Assembly (NCBI RefSeq): GCF_035582795.1 | Contig: NC_134365.1 | Span: 135,621,077-135,685,076 of the forward strand | Length of the DNA: 64,000 nt | Direction of reading: 5' to 3' | Source: Mycteria americana | Taxonomy: Eukaryota; Chordata; Aves; Ciconiiformes; Ciconiidae | Shown here: piece after piece, positions 47,333 to 60,980 of the stretch | Numbering within the stretch: the first letter of the stretch is position 1 | Layout: each line of letters begins with the position of its first letter | The notes under the pieces: generated by a model | Seen by the model: the letters and a program-made list of their open reading frames with translations, nothing else | Told to the model about the DNA's origin: nothing | Databases searched by the model: none | Program-made: the position numbers and the translations under genes

Positions 47333-50300
47333 GTGAGTTCAAGCCGCCGGCTCTGAGTTGGCGGTGCTGGGGGGCCGGCTGGGGCTCCCGCCCGGCGGGT
47401 GGGGTGCGTGCCTCCGCCGCGACGGAGGGCCGGGGGCGGCGGGGAGGGAGCTGGCCGCCACCAGTCTCCGCTCCTCCGCCTCATGGCTTTTAACTTCTCC
47501 TCCCCCTCCCCCGGCCGAGTCAATAATTGTTTTCATGTGACAGGCAGAGAGATCGAGGTTTGCGGTGGCGGGGCGAGGGCCGGGCGCCCCTCGGGGCTGC
47601 CGCGGTGGGTGATCCCGAGCGGGGCTGACAGGGCTACAAGCCCTCCCGTGCGCCGGCTGGCCGGCCTCGCCGCCTTCCCGCCGGGCACAGCCACCCCCGG
47701 GCAGCCCGGGGTGCGGTGGTGCCGGGCCGGGCGGAGAGAGGGGGGGGGATGCCTCCGGCCTGGGCGCGCAGGTTGCGCTCCTCCGGCCGAGGGGCTGCCG
47801 GCGGGGAGAGCTGAGGGAGGGCGCGGGGTGGGCTGTGGGGACGTGCCGTACCGCCCCGCCCCGCCAGAAGGGGGCGGCCGTTGGGGCCGTTGCGCGGGGG
47901 TCGTTGGAGCCGTTGCGCGGGGGGCGGTTGCGCTCGGCAGCCGCTGCCCGTGAGGTGGCTCCCGCGGACTTCGGGAAGAGGCTGCGCCTGCTTGCCCGGC
48001 CCGGGGTGGGCAGCGCCCGCTACCTGTGCGGCGAGGGAGGCGTGGGCAGCGGGAGGATGGGGGATGAATTGTGCCATTATGCGGGGCGAGGCGGCGGCAG
48101 CAGCGGTGCCAGGCGCGGGCTGGCTGAGCGATGCGCCCTGGGGCGTCCGCTGGAGGGGCGCAGGCCTGCGGCTCCCTCTGCCCAGCACGGTGCCCGGCGG
48201 ATAATGACGGATCGGAGGGAACAAAAGAAACCGTCAGCTGTTGGTAGGCAGTCCTGGGTGTACCCACCGACCGGCGTCTGAAGGCAGCGGCGAACGGTGC
48301 TTCGAAGTACCGGCGTTTAGATGTCCTGGGGCCGCCAGCTGCCCGTTTTGCTCGCGGTAGCGGAAATACTGTTGGACTGTGGGGGAACCTGAGAGCAGTA
48401 TCACTAAAACAACTAAATATCACGCGTTACGTGGGCAGACATTTTACACAGTTTTACTTGTTGTAATACAGTGACGCTGGGAATATAGTAGGAAAAAAAT
48501 CGTCCCTTTGTTCTTTGCGAGATTAGTTTGCGGGGTACTGTCAGAGCAATGCACAGTTGCTGTAACTGTACATTACAGGATTAAGCACTAGCTTTTCACT
48601 ATTGACTTTCAGTTAGTCCTCCAGTCCAGACTGAAACGTGTTCATCCCTATGCAGCTCATTCAGCTATATTGATCCGAGTGAACTCCGATGCTGCTGACA
48701 GTAGGCCAGCATCCCAGACCGCCACATTTAATTGGGTGCATCGTAGAAGACTCTGTTAGGATTGGTTTGCCTGCTAGCCAACACAGCTCTCAACTTCTGT
48801 CTTCTGTAGCAACAGATAAGGTTTTAAACATAGTGCTCTAACGAGCTGTAGGGTTTATAACTGCTGAACGGAGCAAAATCTGTTTTCAGTAGGGCATGTC
48901 ACAGAAAATTGGGGGTTTGATATTATTTTTGTTTTCTTATCCTTTCTCGGTGCATTTATTTCTTATTAACTTTGTATTTTGATACAATAAGACTTTTCTG
49001 ATTTCTGCTTAATCTGTAGTCCAAATATTAGCCTTTTTTTAGCTTCACAGTACAAAAGATTAAGGAAAGCGATAAAGGAGCAGTGAAGTAACTTGCATTG
49101 ATAGAACTCTAGGAAGGTTTTTGAATACTGTAACTTAGCAGCAAAGGCTATCTTTTTTTCCTTTTACCTACCCTGACCTCCCCTGGGCTGGCCATGATCG
49201 TACACATCTGGCTTCTTTAAAGCTCATTTAGATAACGACTTTCCTAAATCACTATGATTCAGCCAGAGTTTTCTTTGCAAAATGGGAGTGGAGGGAAGGT
49301 AGATATGGTTTCATTGTTGTTTGTATCTTTAAGTGGTAAGTGATTCCTGTAGTTTAAAAACAAATAGAAAAATTGTGTAAGGAAGTGAAGATACGAGTAG
49401 TATGAAAGCAAAATCTTTCTAGGAGATATCAAATGAAAACAGAGTTTGATTAAAAACATTTCTAACATTGTTAGCATTTTTGAAAGACATTTTAGATGCA
49501 GAAAAGAATAGGTGAATTCTTTATGTGTACTACACTGCTACACTGTTAAGATTCCTAATGTTTTATTTTCAGACATGCCACTTCCTCTTTCTCCCTCTCT
49601 CTTATCGAAGCATCAACAGAGGGAGCACTCTGAGCACATTTCCTGCGTGTGGGGCCACACTGACCTCCAGCAAGCAAGAGCTGCGCTTGCATCGAAACTT
49701 CTGCTTGGCCTTGTGGTGTGGGTTGGAGAGTGCTCACTGCAACGGAGAGCAAACTCCCTCCCCAGGGAGGCTTGGGGAGTGTAGCTGGTAAACTCTAACT
49801 CTACCCTCCTATGTAAAACAGAGCGTTTATGAGCCTTGAGCTTAGCAGAATTTGTGTAAATTACACACGGAAGGTGGTAGGTGTGTTTGTGATTCTTGTC
49901 TGCTCTTGGACAAATTTTAAGTTCTCTCTCCAAAATGGTAGAGATTTTGGAGCCTTTCAGCAAAATAGCTGTGAGACTTTTTTAAATAGGAATAGCATGT
50001 GTCATTCTTGTCATCCTTGAAAACAGTTGAGCAGTTTCAGGTGAATAAAGAAGAATCGTAAGGAAGATGATTAGCATGATTTTTTCACTTTGATTTTTTT
50101 TTTAATAAGGTTTTAAGCAGCTGTAAAGTGGCTTTATATAGGAAACGTTGTGTAAAAATCCTCCCCAACCTGTAAACAGTCTTTAGTCTCCTCCTTGTAT
50201 GGGGTGTTACTCCTTTTAATTCTTTTGTTGTCACTGGTAAGTTTGTTTCTCACAACAAGGCAGTTGCATTGGAGCTCTTCAGGATCAGACTTCCAGTTGT

Positions 50301-52340
50301 TTGGTGACAGTATTTATATAGCCTGTGAATGTCTTCACCTTCTGAGTTCAAGTGGAGTTTTCATAAACTATGATAAAATATTTTCAGTAACCTATGTAAA
50401 ATTTCATACAAAAATAGCTAGCCCAAAGCTTTTTTCCTAGAAATCAAGAGATAATAACATTTCTGTCATAAAAGGTTGTCAGAGCTGCCTTCTAAATGGA
50501 TCAAGATAGGGGTCTGAAATCAAGAAGTATAAAATGTATAAATATGTGTGTATATGTAAAAGATTATGGAAATAATTTCTGATTGGGCAGTCTTTTTTAT
50601 ATGTTGGTATCTCTTCTGCTTGCCCCTTTCAAGTAGCTCTTCTTTTCTCAGTGTCTCTGTTATAGTTGTTTTTTATATTAACTGTTGCTTTTAGATCAGA
50701 AAGTGTGATAAAGAAGAGGATACTTAAAATAGATGGCTTCTTAAACCAGCAGAATTCTTGCTCCTTTTTGTGCTAATCAAAGATGCATATATAGAAAATT
50801 ATGGTACAGCTGCTAGAAAAGGAGTTTTTTCTGCCCAGGTTTAAGGAAGAATATGTAATAATTCAAACACTTTCTTGAGAAACAGTTTTATTTTGATATT
50901 AATGCTGAGTTCATGCATATTTTTGTTTAAACTGCTACTAATGCAATATATACAGTTTATCTGTAATGTTATTCAGATTGTTTCTTTTGTAATTGCTATT
51001 CACTAGATGTTAGAGGGCTTTTTTTTGAGAATACTGTGGGTAATCATTCTACCAGCAGTGTATCAGAATTCATATAGCAGATCAGCATTGACCTTGTAGA
51101 TAACGCGTTGACTCCTTCCCCACTTGAAGGGGAAGGGACGCATGTGTTAGGAGGAGAAAAAGGAGAGCTTAGTAATGTGAAATGAGCAGCTGAAATTTCA
51201 GGTCTGAAATGTTAGAGGTCATTGAAGTGCTGAAAGCAGGTTAGCCCTGACGGGATCAAAGGAGAGAAAACAGCCACAGAGATGGTAGCTGTTGTTTTGC
51301 TCTGATACTGCTGTTACAGAGCAAGCTCATTAAAAATTATGGGTTTTTTTAAATCACAGAACACAAAATCCTGGACCAGGGAGTGGATGTTTTCCCTGGA
51401 TGCAAAAGCAGGAAGTAGCTGTAGGGCATATCTACATTCTGTATGCTGAGGAACGATGAAAGAATATATTAGGGGGAGGGGAGCAAGAGAGGAGGTGAGT
51501 ATCAAGATTCAGTAATTCAGCTAATGTAAAAGTAATTGCTGACAGTCTGCCTCACACAGAGAGGAAACACAATAAAAGCTTTAAGTCCCTATGTGTGAGA
51601 GAATATGCGATACTGCAGTTCAGTAGTCATGGATTTTATTAGCAAATGGAGTTGATGTTTTTCCCCCCTTTTTATTATTGATAATTCAGAAGCATCAGTA
51701 GAAACCAACTCTTGAGAATGCAGTGGTAATGTCCACCTAAAAGCTGTATGGTGAGATGACTGTTGTGATGTCTCAGCTATGCTTTGTTCCTAACATAACT
51801 TTAGCTTAGAGAAAGGAGCATCCTGGATGATGAGGGGTGGAAAGGATGTCTTTGTTCTCATTCTTATGGCAGTTTGTATTCCAATGGGGGTGTCGCTGAG
51901 AATCTGTGCTTCTGTTTTAGGATGATGAGTTGTCTAGAGTTGTGGATCAGAAATTATGTGTGCTTGAAACAGTTCTCTTTAGCAACAAGGATAATGCAGT
52001 ATAGAAAGCTGAGCAGTTATATGAGGAAAATATCCCTAACTTCTAATTAACTTATAGCGTCAGTGTAAAGAGGTGCCTTTTGAACTCTGCCTTTGAATTT
52101 CATTAGAAGCATTGTGCAGAAGGGAAAAGTTCCCCTTTATCTTCTCACTCTTTCATACTGTGCAGCTAAATCACTTCTGATGATTGAAACCAGCTCGCAC
52201 CAAAACCAGCGTTAAGTCTATTCATTTATTTGAAGACCAAAGTCGGTATTGGTGTGCAACTCCCCAGCTAATGCTTTTTCAAAAATGTCAATATAGATTT
52301 GTTGCATGTGTTGCAAGTCAAGGTCCACCTCGATCCCATG

Positions 52341-52403
52341 GCAGAGGGGTTGGACTAGGTGATCTTTAAAAGGTCCTTTCCAACCCAAACCCTTCAATGA
52401 TCT
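52341..52403 (+). mobile_element. CR1-type LINE 3' tail
   Basis: It contains GAGGGGTTGGACTAGGTGAT, then CTTTAAAAGGTCC, TTTCCAACCCAAACCCTTC and AATGATCT, a close match to the characteristic 3' end of avian CR1 elements. The copy is severely 5'-truncated; only the terminal part, ending near the octamer-like tail, is recognisable. Confidence 0.8.
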
Positions 52404-55400
52404 ATCAATATTTAATTTGCTTTCAGTGGTCACACTGCTCATATTTAAAAATTAAGTGTTTTGTGTCCCACAAGTAATTTGTAATAAGTGAATTTATGTG
52501 AGCTGCCTTTCAAAAAAAACCAACCAAAACCAACCCCCCCTCCCCCCAGCAAAACAGAAATCCCCACGACATGCTGTGTCCTCTGCTTGCAGTTTCCAGA
52601 AACTTGTTTGTTAATTTACAAAGCAACAGGTTGGTGCTTTTTATTGATAATGAGGTCTCAAAACAAACACACACAAAAATAACTTCAGGGTGTTTTCCTG
52701 TTTGTTTTGGTTTTGTGGGAAGAAGTTCTTGGAGGTCAGTGCAACTGCTGGTGCTATTCCATGCTGTATCAGCTACCAGTGACAGCCTGACTCTCTTTGT
52801 ATGTAGCACTGTCTTTCCATATAGCTAGATTCATATAGGTTTTAGTTAAATGTAGCAGAAGTATTAGAGTCTAAATGTACATGTACAGAACTTTTCATTT
52901 TGGAGCCAAATGTAAAACCATTCTTTGAGAACTCTCATCTCAGGTTTAAATCAAATATGTCCTCTGTCTGTGATTGCTGATTCATCCTCACTACTGGCAA
53001 GAAAAATTTTTAATACTCTGGGAAGTTGGCAGAGTGGATTTTTTTTTTTTCTGTGATAGGCTTGTGCAGCATTGAAAATTTGCTCTCCTTGTGGCAGATA
53101 CGAAACTGGCAAAGAGCTCAGCTTAATTTTTCAGTGTTTTTCTCATTCCTGCTGTTCTTTCTGTGAGGTCTCACCAAGCTCTTATTGAGCTGTTAATGCT
53201 CTTCTGTCTATTTCCCACTGTAAAAGGGCACACCAGAAATTCTGAAGTGCGTCCAGAAGAAGATGCCTTTATTTTGGGGTTTCATTATGACGAGGTTTAA
53301 AAAACTTTTTGCTGTCAAATTCAGAACATTTATAAAAATGTGTTTTAGCTTTGGCCTTATGTTTCCAAATGTAAGGATTAATGACTTGCTTTGGAAGAGT
53401 GGTGGTGCTTATTTACAAACAATATTTGAATGTTTTATGGATGAAGATTGGTTACCTAGATATTTTCTTTTTCATCAGCCATTTCTTATGAATGTGCCCT
53501 TACTGTCATCAAGAGCTTTATGGAAAAATATCATATAGAGACCTTTCACTCTAGGCAAGACCATCTTAATTTCCCATGAACTGGTCTGGGTACTGTATTT
53601 CAGCGAGACTGCAGAACTGCAGTGTTTGTTGAATACAAATATCCAACTTTTCTGCTTAAACTATCAGATTTAAAAAAAAAAAAAAAAAACAAAAACAACC
53701 AAAAACCCAACCCAAAACAAAAAAACCACAAAGCAGCTAAAACCCCTCAAACAACTGCTACAGAAATCCCAAATCCTAGAAGAACCTAACTTTGTTCCCA
53801 TCAGCTTTTAAATGACTGGGTGAAGGGAAGGAGAAGTGGGTGCAGAGAGGAAAGCCCTCTAGTCAAGGTTAAGCTTGAGAAGCCTCGCCTTGAGTGCATG
53901 ATCAAGCAGTTTGTGACAATGGATATTTCTGAACATCTGAAAGTGAGCACCAGTACTTCCAGGCAGGGTATGGTCCTGCTAACTGGGCAAATAAAAGTGC
54001 ATCATGGGAAGGCTGGCCTGGTAGCAAGCAATGTGTGGAACTTCACTTGCTGGTATAATGGAAATTTAAATTCCAGTTCCAGAAGAGTACAAAAGATGAT
54101 TTCAAATTTGTGAGCCCTCATAGTATTAAATATTTTTTTCCTTAATGGCACACGCTTTATTCTTCAATTTTAATTTTTGTTCAAGGAACCATCAAGCTGC
54201 CAACAGTTGTTGAGAGCACTGGCTTGGTAGCTTACAAACTGCTTTTCTTATACCTGTATTTTTAAATTGCTTGTGGGAAAGAAAAGGTTAATCACTATGC
54301 AATCTTGAAATCTAGAGTTGGTTCAGACTTAAATATTTTGATATTGAAGTCAAATGGCTTAAACTGGCTCCAACTAGTAGATTTGAATGATTTTGATACT
54401 TCTGTGCTTTTGTTGTGTTTTTGTTTAATGAAACGGGTAACATTTAACTTTGATCACATTTTAACATTCTAAGCCATTTGCTGCATTAAGCTGATCATAG
54501 TGTTCAGTCATTAATCTCAGTCTGATACTAGATTATTTTTTATCTTGATTTCATTGTTAATTGCTGTATTCTTAATGTTGGAAATGTGTTCTTTGTAGCT
54601 ATTTATGTTAGTAACTTTAACAACATAGTTAATTTTTCAAGTGACACAGAACTAAAACTTTTTGTGGATTTTGCTGGATTTTAGCTAGTTAGCTTACACA
54701 TTTGACCAGCTTCTCAGTTGCTTCCTTCTTTTTGTAGCAGTCTGTGAGTCTTGCTGATCATAGTGAGCCAAGTTTAGCTATCTGTATAAAACTGCTCCAG
54801 CATCATAGAGGTAGCATGTATTTAATAGAGGGATTTCTGAGTATAATTAATCCAGTTTAGTTAACTGCTATTATTGATGGAATGTTTTAATACAGCAGAA
54901 AAAAATACCTTCTATGACTTCTTCCTTGCTTGACTGAGTGCTGCTGAAGGCTTGAACTGGGTGTCCTGTGTGATGAAATGTACCTTTGAACAGCCAACTA
55001 ATTTGTACAAGTAAGATCAACTCTTTCTCTTACAAGAAACAGCCTTTCAACTGGGAGAGAAATCTTACCGCTACTGTTGCTGTAGACTTTTGTTACAATT
55101 GTTTTAATGTTCGTCTGCCTGGATGGCTGCCATTTCCTCCTCCGTCCAATAATCTCTTCTAAAATGGGAAAGATCTTTATTTTCTTTGAAACTTTAATAT
55201 AAAGTCCCTTGTATCTGCTGATCATTTCATTCATCACATGCCTTTATTTAGCTGCATTTAAAAACAGTTGAAATATACTTGTCAGTTTTACTTTGACCAC
55301 TGTGGTCAACTTGAATGGTCTTTGTTCTGTCACCTCATACTGCCTTTCAGAATTGTTCACTTTGATTTGCAGTAAGCATGCTACTTATTTTAAAGACTAC

Positions 55401-58400
55401 AATTTTTGTGTGTGAAGCACCTATAAATAGTGCTTTTGATTAGCTGACATCTCAATTATCTGACTGTGGTTCATGGAAGATTGAGATAAGATGCCATCTA
55501 GTTCATGATGAACTACGGTCTGACAATTCAAAGTTATCTGCACTGGTTCCGGAGTCATGAGAGATCTATTAATACGTATTCCTCTGCAATATATTTGATA
55601 GTTTGTTCACAGTTGTGCAGAGAACAGTCTTGTTTGTTCCTGTGTGTTTCTTGTTCCTTCACCTCATTCTGTCAGAAAGCAGTTGCTCCTCTTCTTATTA
55701 CTTACAGAAATGCACGTATGCTTCTTTCCCCTTGTTGTGTTTTGTTGTTTGTTGGGTTTTTTTTATTTTTTTTAATTTGTTTTTTTAATAAATCAACTGT
55801 TTCTCACCTGTTTCTTAGGAAAGATGCTCATCACACACCCCCCCCCCCCTTTTTTTTTCCTGTTCAGATACCTGATGTTCTGTCATCTCTTCTTTTCATA
55901 CAGTCTTCCTTCAAATTCATCTTTCCTTCTCTTTCATCTGTCTTTCAAGTGCACTACTTCTCTTTTTAGGAAACTTTCCTATATACTTCACTTACACAGT
56001 CTCAAAACTCCCTATATTAAGATGCAAAGATCTACAGAATTCTGAAGACAATCTGGTGTGGAATAGAGCAAAATTGTGGGTGGTTCTATACAAATTTTTC
56101 TTCAAAATTAGGGAAACAAGAAACCTTCAGCTGGTTTCCTATAAATACCATGTCAGGAAGGAGAGGGACTGGCTGTCTTTTAGAGACTATTGCTTTAGTA
56201 TGCTGAGTGTTTTCAGAGTCGGAATTGGTACCCTGAAAGGTAAATGCTGAGGTGCGTGTTGCACATTGTGTTTTGCCAGCCAGCTTTTTGATACTTTCTG
56301 ATGGAAGAGTGGTGCCTTTGGTGTGTGGAGAAAAACAGTTTTTGAAAATCGGCAAAGCCAAATGCTGAAGTTCCAATGTTTTTTAATTCGGAGAACTTAG
56401 AAGCAGGATGTTGCTATTTTAAGTAGTATTTGAGTTTCTGTCTGTTCAAGTCTGTCAAGTGTCTCTCTCAAGAACCAAAACCAAGGAGCTGATGTAAACG
56501 CAGCCTTACAAGGCAGAGACCTTAAATGCAAGAAATGCTCTTTGCCTTTCTAGACCCTATGGAATGTAGGACTAGTTTTGGCTTCTGATTTCCTTAGCTC
56601 CAAGAGCTTGGATCATTGGAAACCAGGGAAGGTCATGAGAAGATTTTTCAAATGGATGGAGCCCAGGAACCTTTTTCTTAGATGAGGGAGGAGTAGAGCT
56701 TTCTGTTCAGCCTTGGAAGAAGTGATCAAGGTAGATAACATTCAGTGACAGTGTTACCTCTGTCCTCTCTAGTTCTCTTGGTTGTATGGTTTTAACCTGC
56801 CTCCTGGATGCCATAGAAAGATTCTGTGCCAGCATCCAAGGAAGTTCTACTTGTCTTGAGTAGAATCTGTCTTATTGTTGCTTCCTTGTCCACACGCTTT
56901 GTTCTGTTCCAGACAGTACCAGTGTTGGTAACTGGGGGTGGATGGGAGGAGGAGGTTGTCAGAAGAATAATTGCTTATAAAACAATAGGGTTCATTGCCT
57001 CTGTTTATGTTTACTTGGGTTTCACAGAGCTCCATCCTGCTGCTTCCTCCCCTTTCTCCCTGCATCCTCAATGCAGCAATGGGCTCTTCTGTGTAAATGC
57101 TGACTATTGATTGTGCTTTTGCTCCATACGCAGCTCTGCTGAGCATTCTCATTCAACCAGCACACAGTGGCTCAAATTCCCTATTGGAGCAATGCTGTCA
57201 TCAGGTCACAAGCTGTTCTTGCTCACAGTGAAAGTCAGTGACAAGCTTTCAGATGTACTTGTTTGGCTTACATCAGTTTTTGCTTTCAGGATTGTTCTTC
57301 TAAGGAGGAGCTCTGTGTAGTATCTCCTTTTTGGAGGTTTATTCTAGTCATAAGCATTAAAGAAGATCTCTTGGAAGTGAGAGTGAGTGTTTCTTCAGGT
57401 GGAGTAGATTTCTTGAGTTCTTTAACCTGCTACCAGAGATAAATGTTAGAAGAGTTGTGTCTTCTACTTGCAGCATAACCTCTGCTTTCTAAAAGGCTTT
57501 GCCTTGTTCAAAATCCAGAGAATTTCTCTAAGAGAAAATGAAAATAAAAAATGTTAATGGAAGTGCCCAGACCTAATTGACACATGGGATTTTGAAAAGT
57601 ACCATGAAAGCAGAACAGAGAAGCTAATCACTGTGATGTGGGAATGCTTTTGTTCATAAGAGCAAAGAAAAGTCTGTTAGTTTGTGAATTCCATTTATTG
57701 TGACATTCAGAAGAAATTACCTGCAGAAACTGATTTGAGCTGAGAAAACAGAGGCATTAAAGATACCATCTAAAACTTATTTCTCCAGAATTGCATCCTG
57801 AATTCTAAAATTGAAATTTGAAAGCTTTTTAATGCACAGAATCAACACACGTTATCTAATATGTTAGTTAAGTTTATTTGCCCAAGGGTTGCCTGGAACT
57901 TGTGAATCTTTATATGCAGTAATTTCTGTTTCTAAACCAGCATTTTTTTCAGCACTATTGCTCTTACCACAATTTGAAGGAGAATAAAAGAACCTGATGA
58001 CAAGTTGCTAAGGATTATGAGCAGCAGTCTTATGAGACTTCATTATTAATCAAGAAAAAATATGATATTGGTGGGTGGTAAAGGTGTTATTTTAATCAAA
58101 TGTGTCCTTCCTCCAAACACTCCTACCCTACCTTCCATTGTTGCTCACATAATTGAGCAAGTTAGGGTTTTTTTTAACACCTTAGGTGGTTTTGGGCTGT
58201 TTTTCAGTATGATCTAAAGGTTAGTGGAGATGGTTTAATGCTGGCTTGTAGATCTTGTATTGGACCATAGTGGTGAAATGCAAATTACCTATGGTCTGAG
58301 CTCTTGTACTTAGAGCTTTGAGCCCCAGCACACACATAGCTTTCATAGCTCCTATAATGCCTGACAATCTGTTGTATGTGGAAGCACAATAGTAAGTGTC

Positions 58401-60065
58401 CTTTCATTTGGCTTATAAGTTATGAAACTGCTGAGGAGTTCCATACTGGGCCTGACCTTCCTCTGAATGCGAAGTTTTGTAGATTGAAATGCTTGGATTT
58501 ATGTAAAAGAGGGTTAGAAGAAAAAAAGAAAAAAGCTGATTATTTCTCTTCTACGTGAAGTCCAGGTTCTCACTGTTGTACAACACATCTCTTTGGTCCA
58601 GTTTATAATGCATCAGTTAAAACGTGGCACTGGTTTGTAGTCTTAACATTTGACAGGTTGAACACAAGAGCTGCTGCTGGGGTAAATATTTTTCAACTGC
58701 TGTCTTAATAATAATAGAATTCCATGAAACTGAGGGAAAATGACATAGCTTTGAAATTATTTTAAGATACCACATTTGTCTGCAGCTGGCATTACACAGC
58801 AGAGGGCTGTAACACAGTCCAGGGATTTTGGCTGTATCAAGCTGTTGCTGCCAACAATCTCTTCTTGCAGAAATTGCCACTTCCAACAGCAGGAATACCA
58901 CAACAGGACGTATCTGTGTACCAGTTTGCAGTCTAGTTACTTAATGTAAACCCATCTTTATCAGTACTTCAAGCAAATGTGACTAAGATGCAGAGGAGTA
59001 AGTGGTATTCTCCCCATCCTCCTCCTGTGCAAAAGGGTTGCTACTTTTGGCAAAGATTGGTGGTGATAGTAACAGCTTAGGCATCTATAGAGAAATCTTC
59101 CAAGCTCGTCTGAGATCGTATTCATAATTACACACATGCTTCTAGTCTGATTTTAATGAGACTAGGTGAATGTTACTGTTCTAGAAGCTCCGAAGTTTTA
59201 ACAATTAAATGCTATGCAGTACACAATATGAAGATTGTGAACAAATTGTTGACCACAACCTCTTTTTTTGGGGAGTTAAATGATGCTACCTCATATCACT
59301 GAAAAGGTAATTGTTCCCTGGCTTTCCAAATTTTTTAATTTATTTGACCTTCTACCTCAGTGTGTATCTATCAGCATCTACAAATATTATCAAGGCAACT
59401 TTGGGACTAGAATCACGTGGCAATTATACTGGACTAGTACTTCTGAGTAATCTTAAACAGTTATTTTCATGGCATCAGCTTTTCTATCCTGCTTCCTTTT
59501 TATGTTGATGCATTCATTCAATAGCAATTCTCATTAATTTAGCCAAATGGTAATTTTATATATAGTTCTAGCTATATTTAGCTGTAAGTAATCTTTCTCC
59601 TTTTTGTTCTGAAGAGGTAACTAATATCCTTCCTAGCTTCTTGGTTGTCTAAGAATGTGATTTAGAAACCGCAAGAGTAGCATTACTAACAAGTTTTTAT
59701 GAATATATAGTTTGTCAAATGGAAATTATTTGTCTTTGTTTGCTTAGCTTAAGTTATAATCCTCTCCTTTTCTATTTATCCCAGCAATGGGTATAATCCT
59801 TTATACTTTTCAGAACTTTGAATTATTTTTATGGATGTTGGAGGAGGCAGGAACTCATAGTAAGATGATGATGATAAATGTTTCCCTCCAAATGTAATGT
59901 CTTCCACTTCTTCTGGATGGCTTGTTGTGTGCATTGGTATCTGAGGGGAACAACAATGTTAAAACAAGTGAACCAACTCTCAAGACAATTTTGCCTCTAA
60001 GAGGCACTGTATTACTTCAGTTACAGGTTAATGTAATGCGCATTGTCATCTACAAACCTGATGAT

Positions 60066-60107
60066 AATGTGAATTATTAATTCACATTAATAATGTGAAT
60101 TAATAAA
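60066..60107 (+). repeat. Inverted repeat with third copy (AATGTGAATTA)
   Basis: AATGTGAATTA (60066-60076) is followed after one base by its exact reverse complement TAATTCACATT (60078-60088), then by a second direct copy beginning at 60092 that runs into AATAAA. The near-perfect palindrome lies about 100 bp upstream of the mini-LTR. Confidence 0.9.
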
Positions 60108-60208
60108 GTTTGTTTGTGAACGCTGTGTACTGGGAGCATCTGCTGTAGTTGAGAGTACTCTGGCTGATAGAACCAGTGAATTACAGTAAAGTTAATCTCT
60201 TTGAATAG

Positions 60209-60296
60209 CGTCCTGGTTTCGGCTGGGATAGAGTTAATTTTCTGTGAGTGAGTGGCTGTGTGGTGCTTAGTTGCTGGCTGAGGTTAAACCACAACA
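60209..60296 (+). mobile_element. 88-bp internally deleted LTR of the same ERV family
   Basis: It begins CGTCCTGGTTTCGGCTGGGA-TAGAGTTAATTTTCT, the first part of the LTR (first base changed from T). It jumps directly to GTGAGTGAGTGGCTGTGTGG...GGTTAAACCACAACA, which is the LTR end. About 460 internal bases are missing compared with the neighbour at 60435. The flanks AATAG (60204-60208) and AGTAG (60297-60301) match at 4 of 5 bases, so both original ends seem to be in place. Confidence 0.85.
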
Positions 60297-60434
60297 AGTA
60301 GCAACAGTCTGATTCTAGCAGTTTGTTGTCTGAGGCAGAAGGACCACTTTGCCCTGCAGGAAAAGAAGAATTAATTCGTGGAATAAAAGTGCTTCCCAGA
60401 CTGCCAGCCACATGAATGCCAAAGATTATCTATG

Positions 60435-60980
60435 TGTCCTGGTTTCAGCTGGGATAATTTTCTTCCTAGTAGTTGGTATAGTGCTGTGTTTTGGATTTAG
60501 GATGAGAAGACTGTTGATAACACACTGATGTTTTAGTTGTTGCTGAGCAGTCCTTACACAAAGTCAAGGACTTTTCAGGTTCTCATCCTGCCCTGCCAGT
60601 GAGGAGGCTGGAAGTGTACAAGAAGCTGCGATGGGGCACAGCCAGGATAGCTGACCCCAACTGGCCAAAGGGCTATTCCATGCCATATGGCGTCATGCTG
60701 AACAAAAAACTGGGGGGAATTGGTTGGGGGGGTGCGGCTGCTGCTTGGGAACTGGCTGGGCATCAGTCAGCAGGTGGTGAGCAATTGCATTGTGCATCGC
60801 TTGTTTTGTATATTCTTTTATCATTATTATTATTATTTTCCCTTCCTCTTCTGTCCTTAAATTGTCTTTATCTCAACCCATGAGTTTTAACTTTTTTCCG
60901 ATTCTTTCCCCTGTGCCACTGGGTGTAAGTGAGCAAGCAGCTGTGTGGTGTTTAGCTGCCTGCTAAGTTAAACCACGACA
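60435..60980 (+). mobile_element. Solo ERV LTR, sense, near complete
   Basis: It starts TGTCCTGGTTTCAGCTGGGA (one short deletion follows) and ends ...GTTAAACCACGACA. The flanks CTATG (60430-60434) and CTGTG (60981-60985) agree at 4 of 5 bases. It shares the CRE-like GGCGTCATGC part and a (TTA)n stretch (about 60820-60838) before the 3' end. The TATA region of the 43.6 kb copy is not preserved. No internal viral genes are attached. Confidence 0.88.

Larger units (their letters stand above)
46190..48340 (+). promoter_or_regulatory. SH3KBP1: Large CpG island, probable SH3KBP1 promoter
   Basis: About 2.1 kb of very GC- and CpG-rich DNA. It has GC boxes (for example CCGCCCCGCCCCGCC near 47851), a TCTCGCGA element at 46794-46801 and a (CAG)8 run at 46841-46864. 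Long open frames on both strands come from the GC-rich composition, not from genes. In human, SH3KBP1 follows BCLAF3 in the same orientation, so this island is assigned to it by synteny. Strand and gene name are inference. Confidence 0.6.
47333..60208. other. Probable SH3KBP1 intron 1 (or intergenic), first part
   Basis: After the island the sequence is AT-rich. It holds an 18-nt poly(A) at 53672-53689 followed by A/C-rich sequence, a C/T homopolymer junction at 55838-55858, a CR1 tail at 52341-52403 and several 60-150 codon frames without recognisable domains or splice borders. No SH3-domain exon (motifs such as ALYDY or FPDNFV) was seen. Confidence 0.45.

Noticed and set aside
46266-47342. 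358-codon minus-strand frame and overlapping plus-strand frames in the second CpG island
   Set aside because: Same low-complexity GC-driven pattern, no domain, and polyalanine from the CAG run.
47533-48423. 296-codon minus-strand frame
   Set aside because: Pro/Arg/Ala-rich GC artefact; no conserved motif.
53263-53538. 91-codon plus frame, aromatic-rich
   Set aside because: No known domain or splice context. Frames of this size occur by chance many times in this AT-rich window.
53820-54113. 97-codon plus frame
   Set aside because: No family recognised and no splice sites suiting an exon; not kept as a gene.
55505-55969. 154-codon plus frame rich in Phe, Leu, Ser
   Set aside because: It runs through T-rich and C-rich homopolymers that simply lack stops in this phase; the hydrophobic translation reflects poly(T), not a membrane protein.
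43598-60980. The LTRs at 43.6 and 60.4 kb as the two ends of one provirus
   Set aside because: They are 16 kb apart, each with its own flanking 5-bp near-repeat, and no retroviral gene-like frames lie between them.
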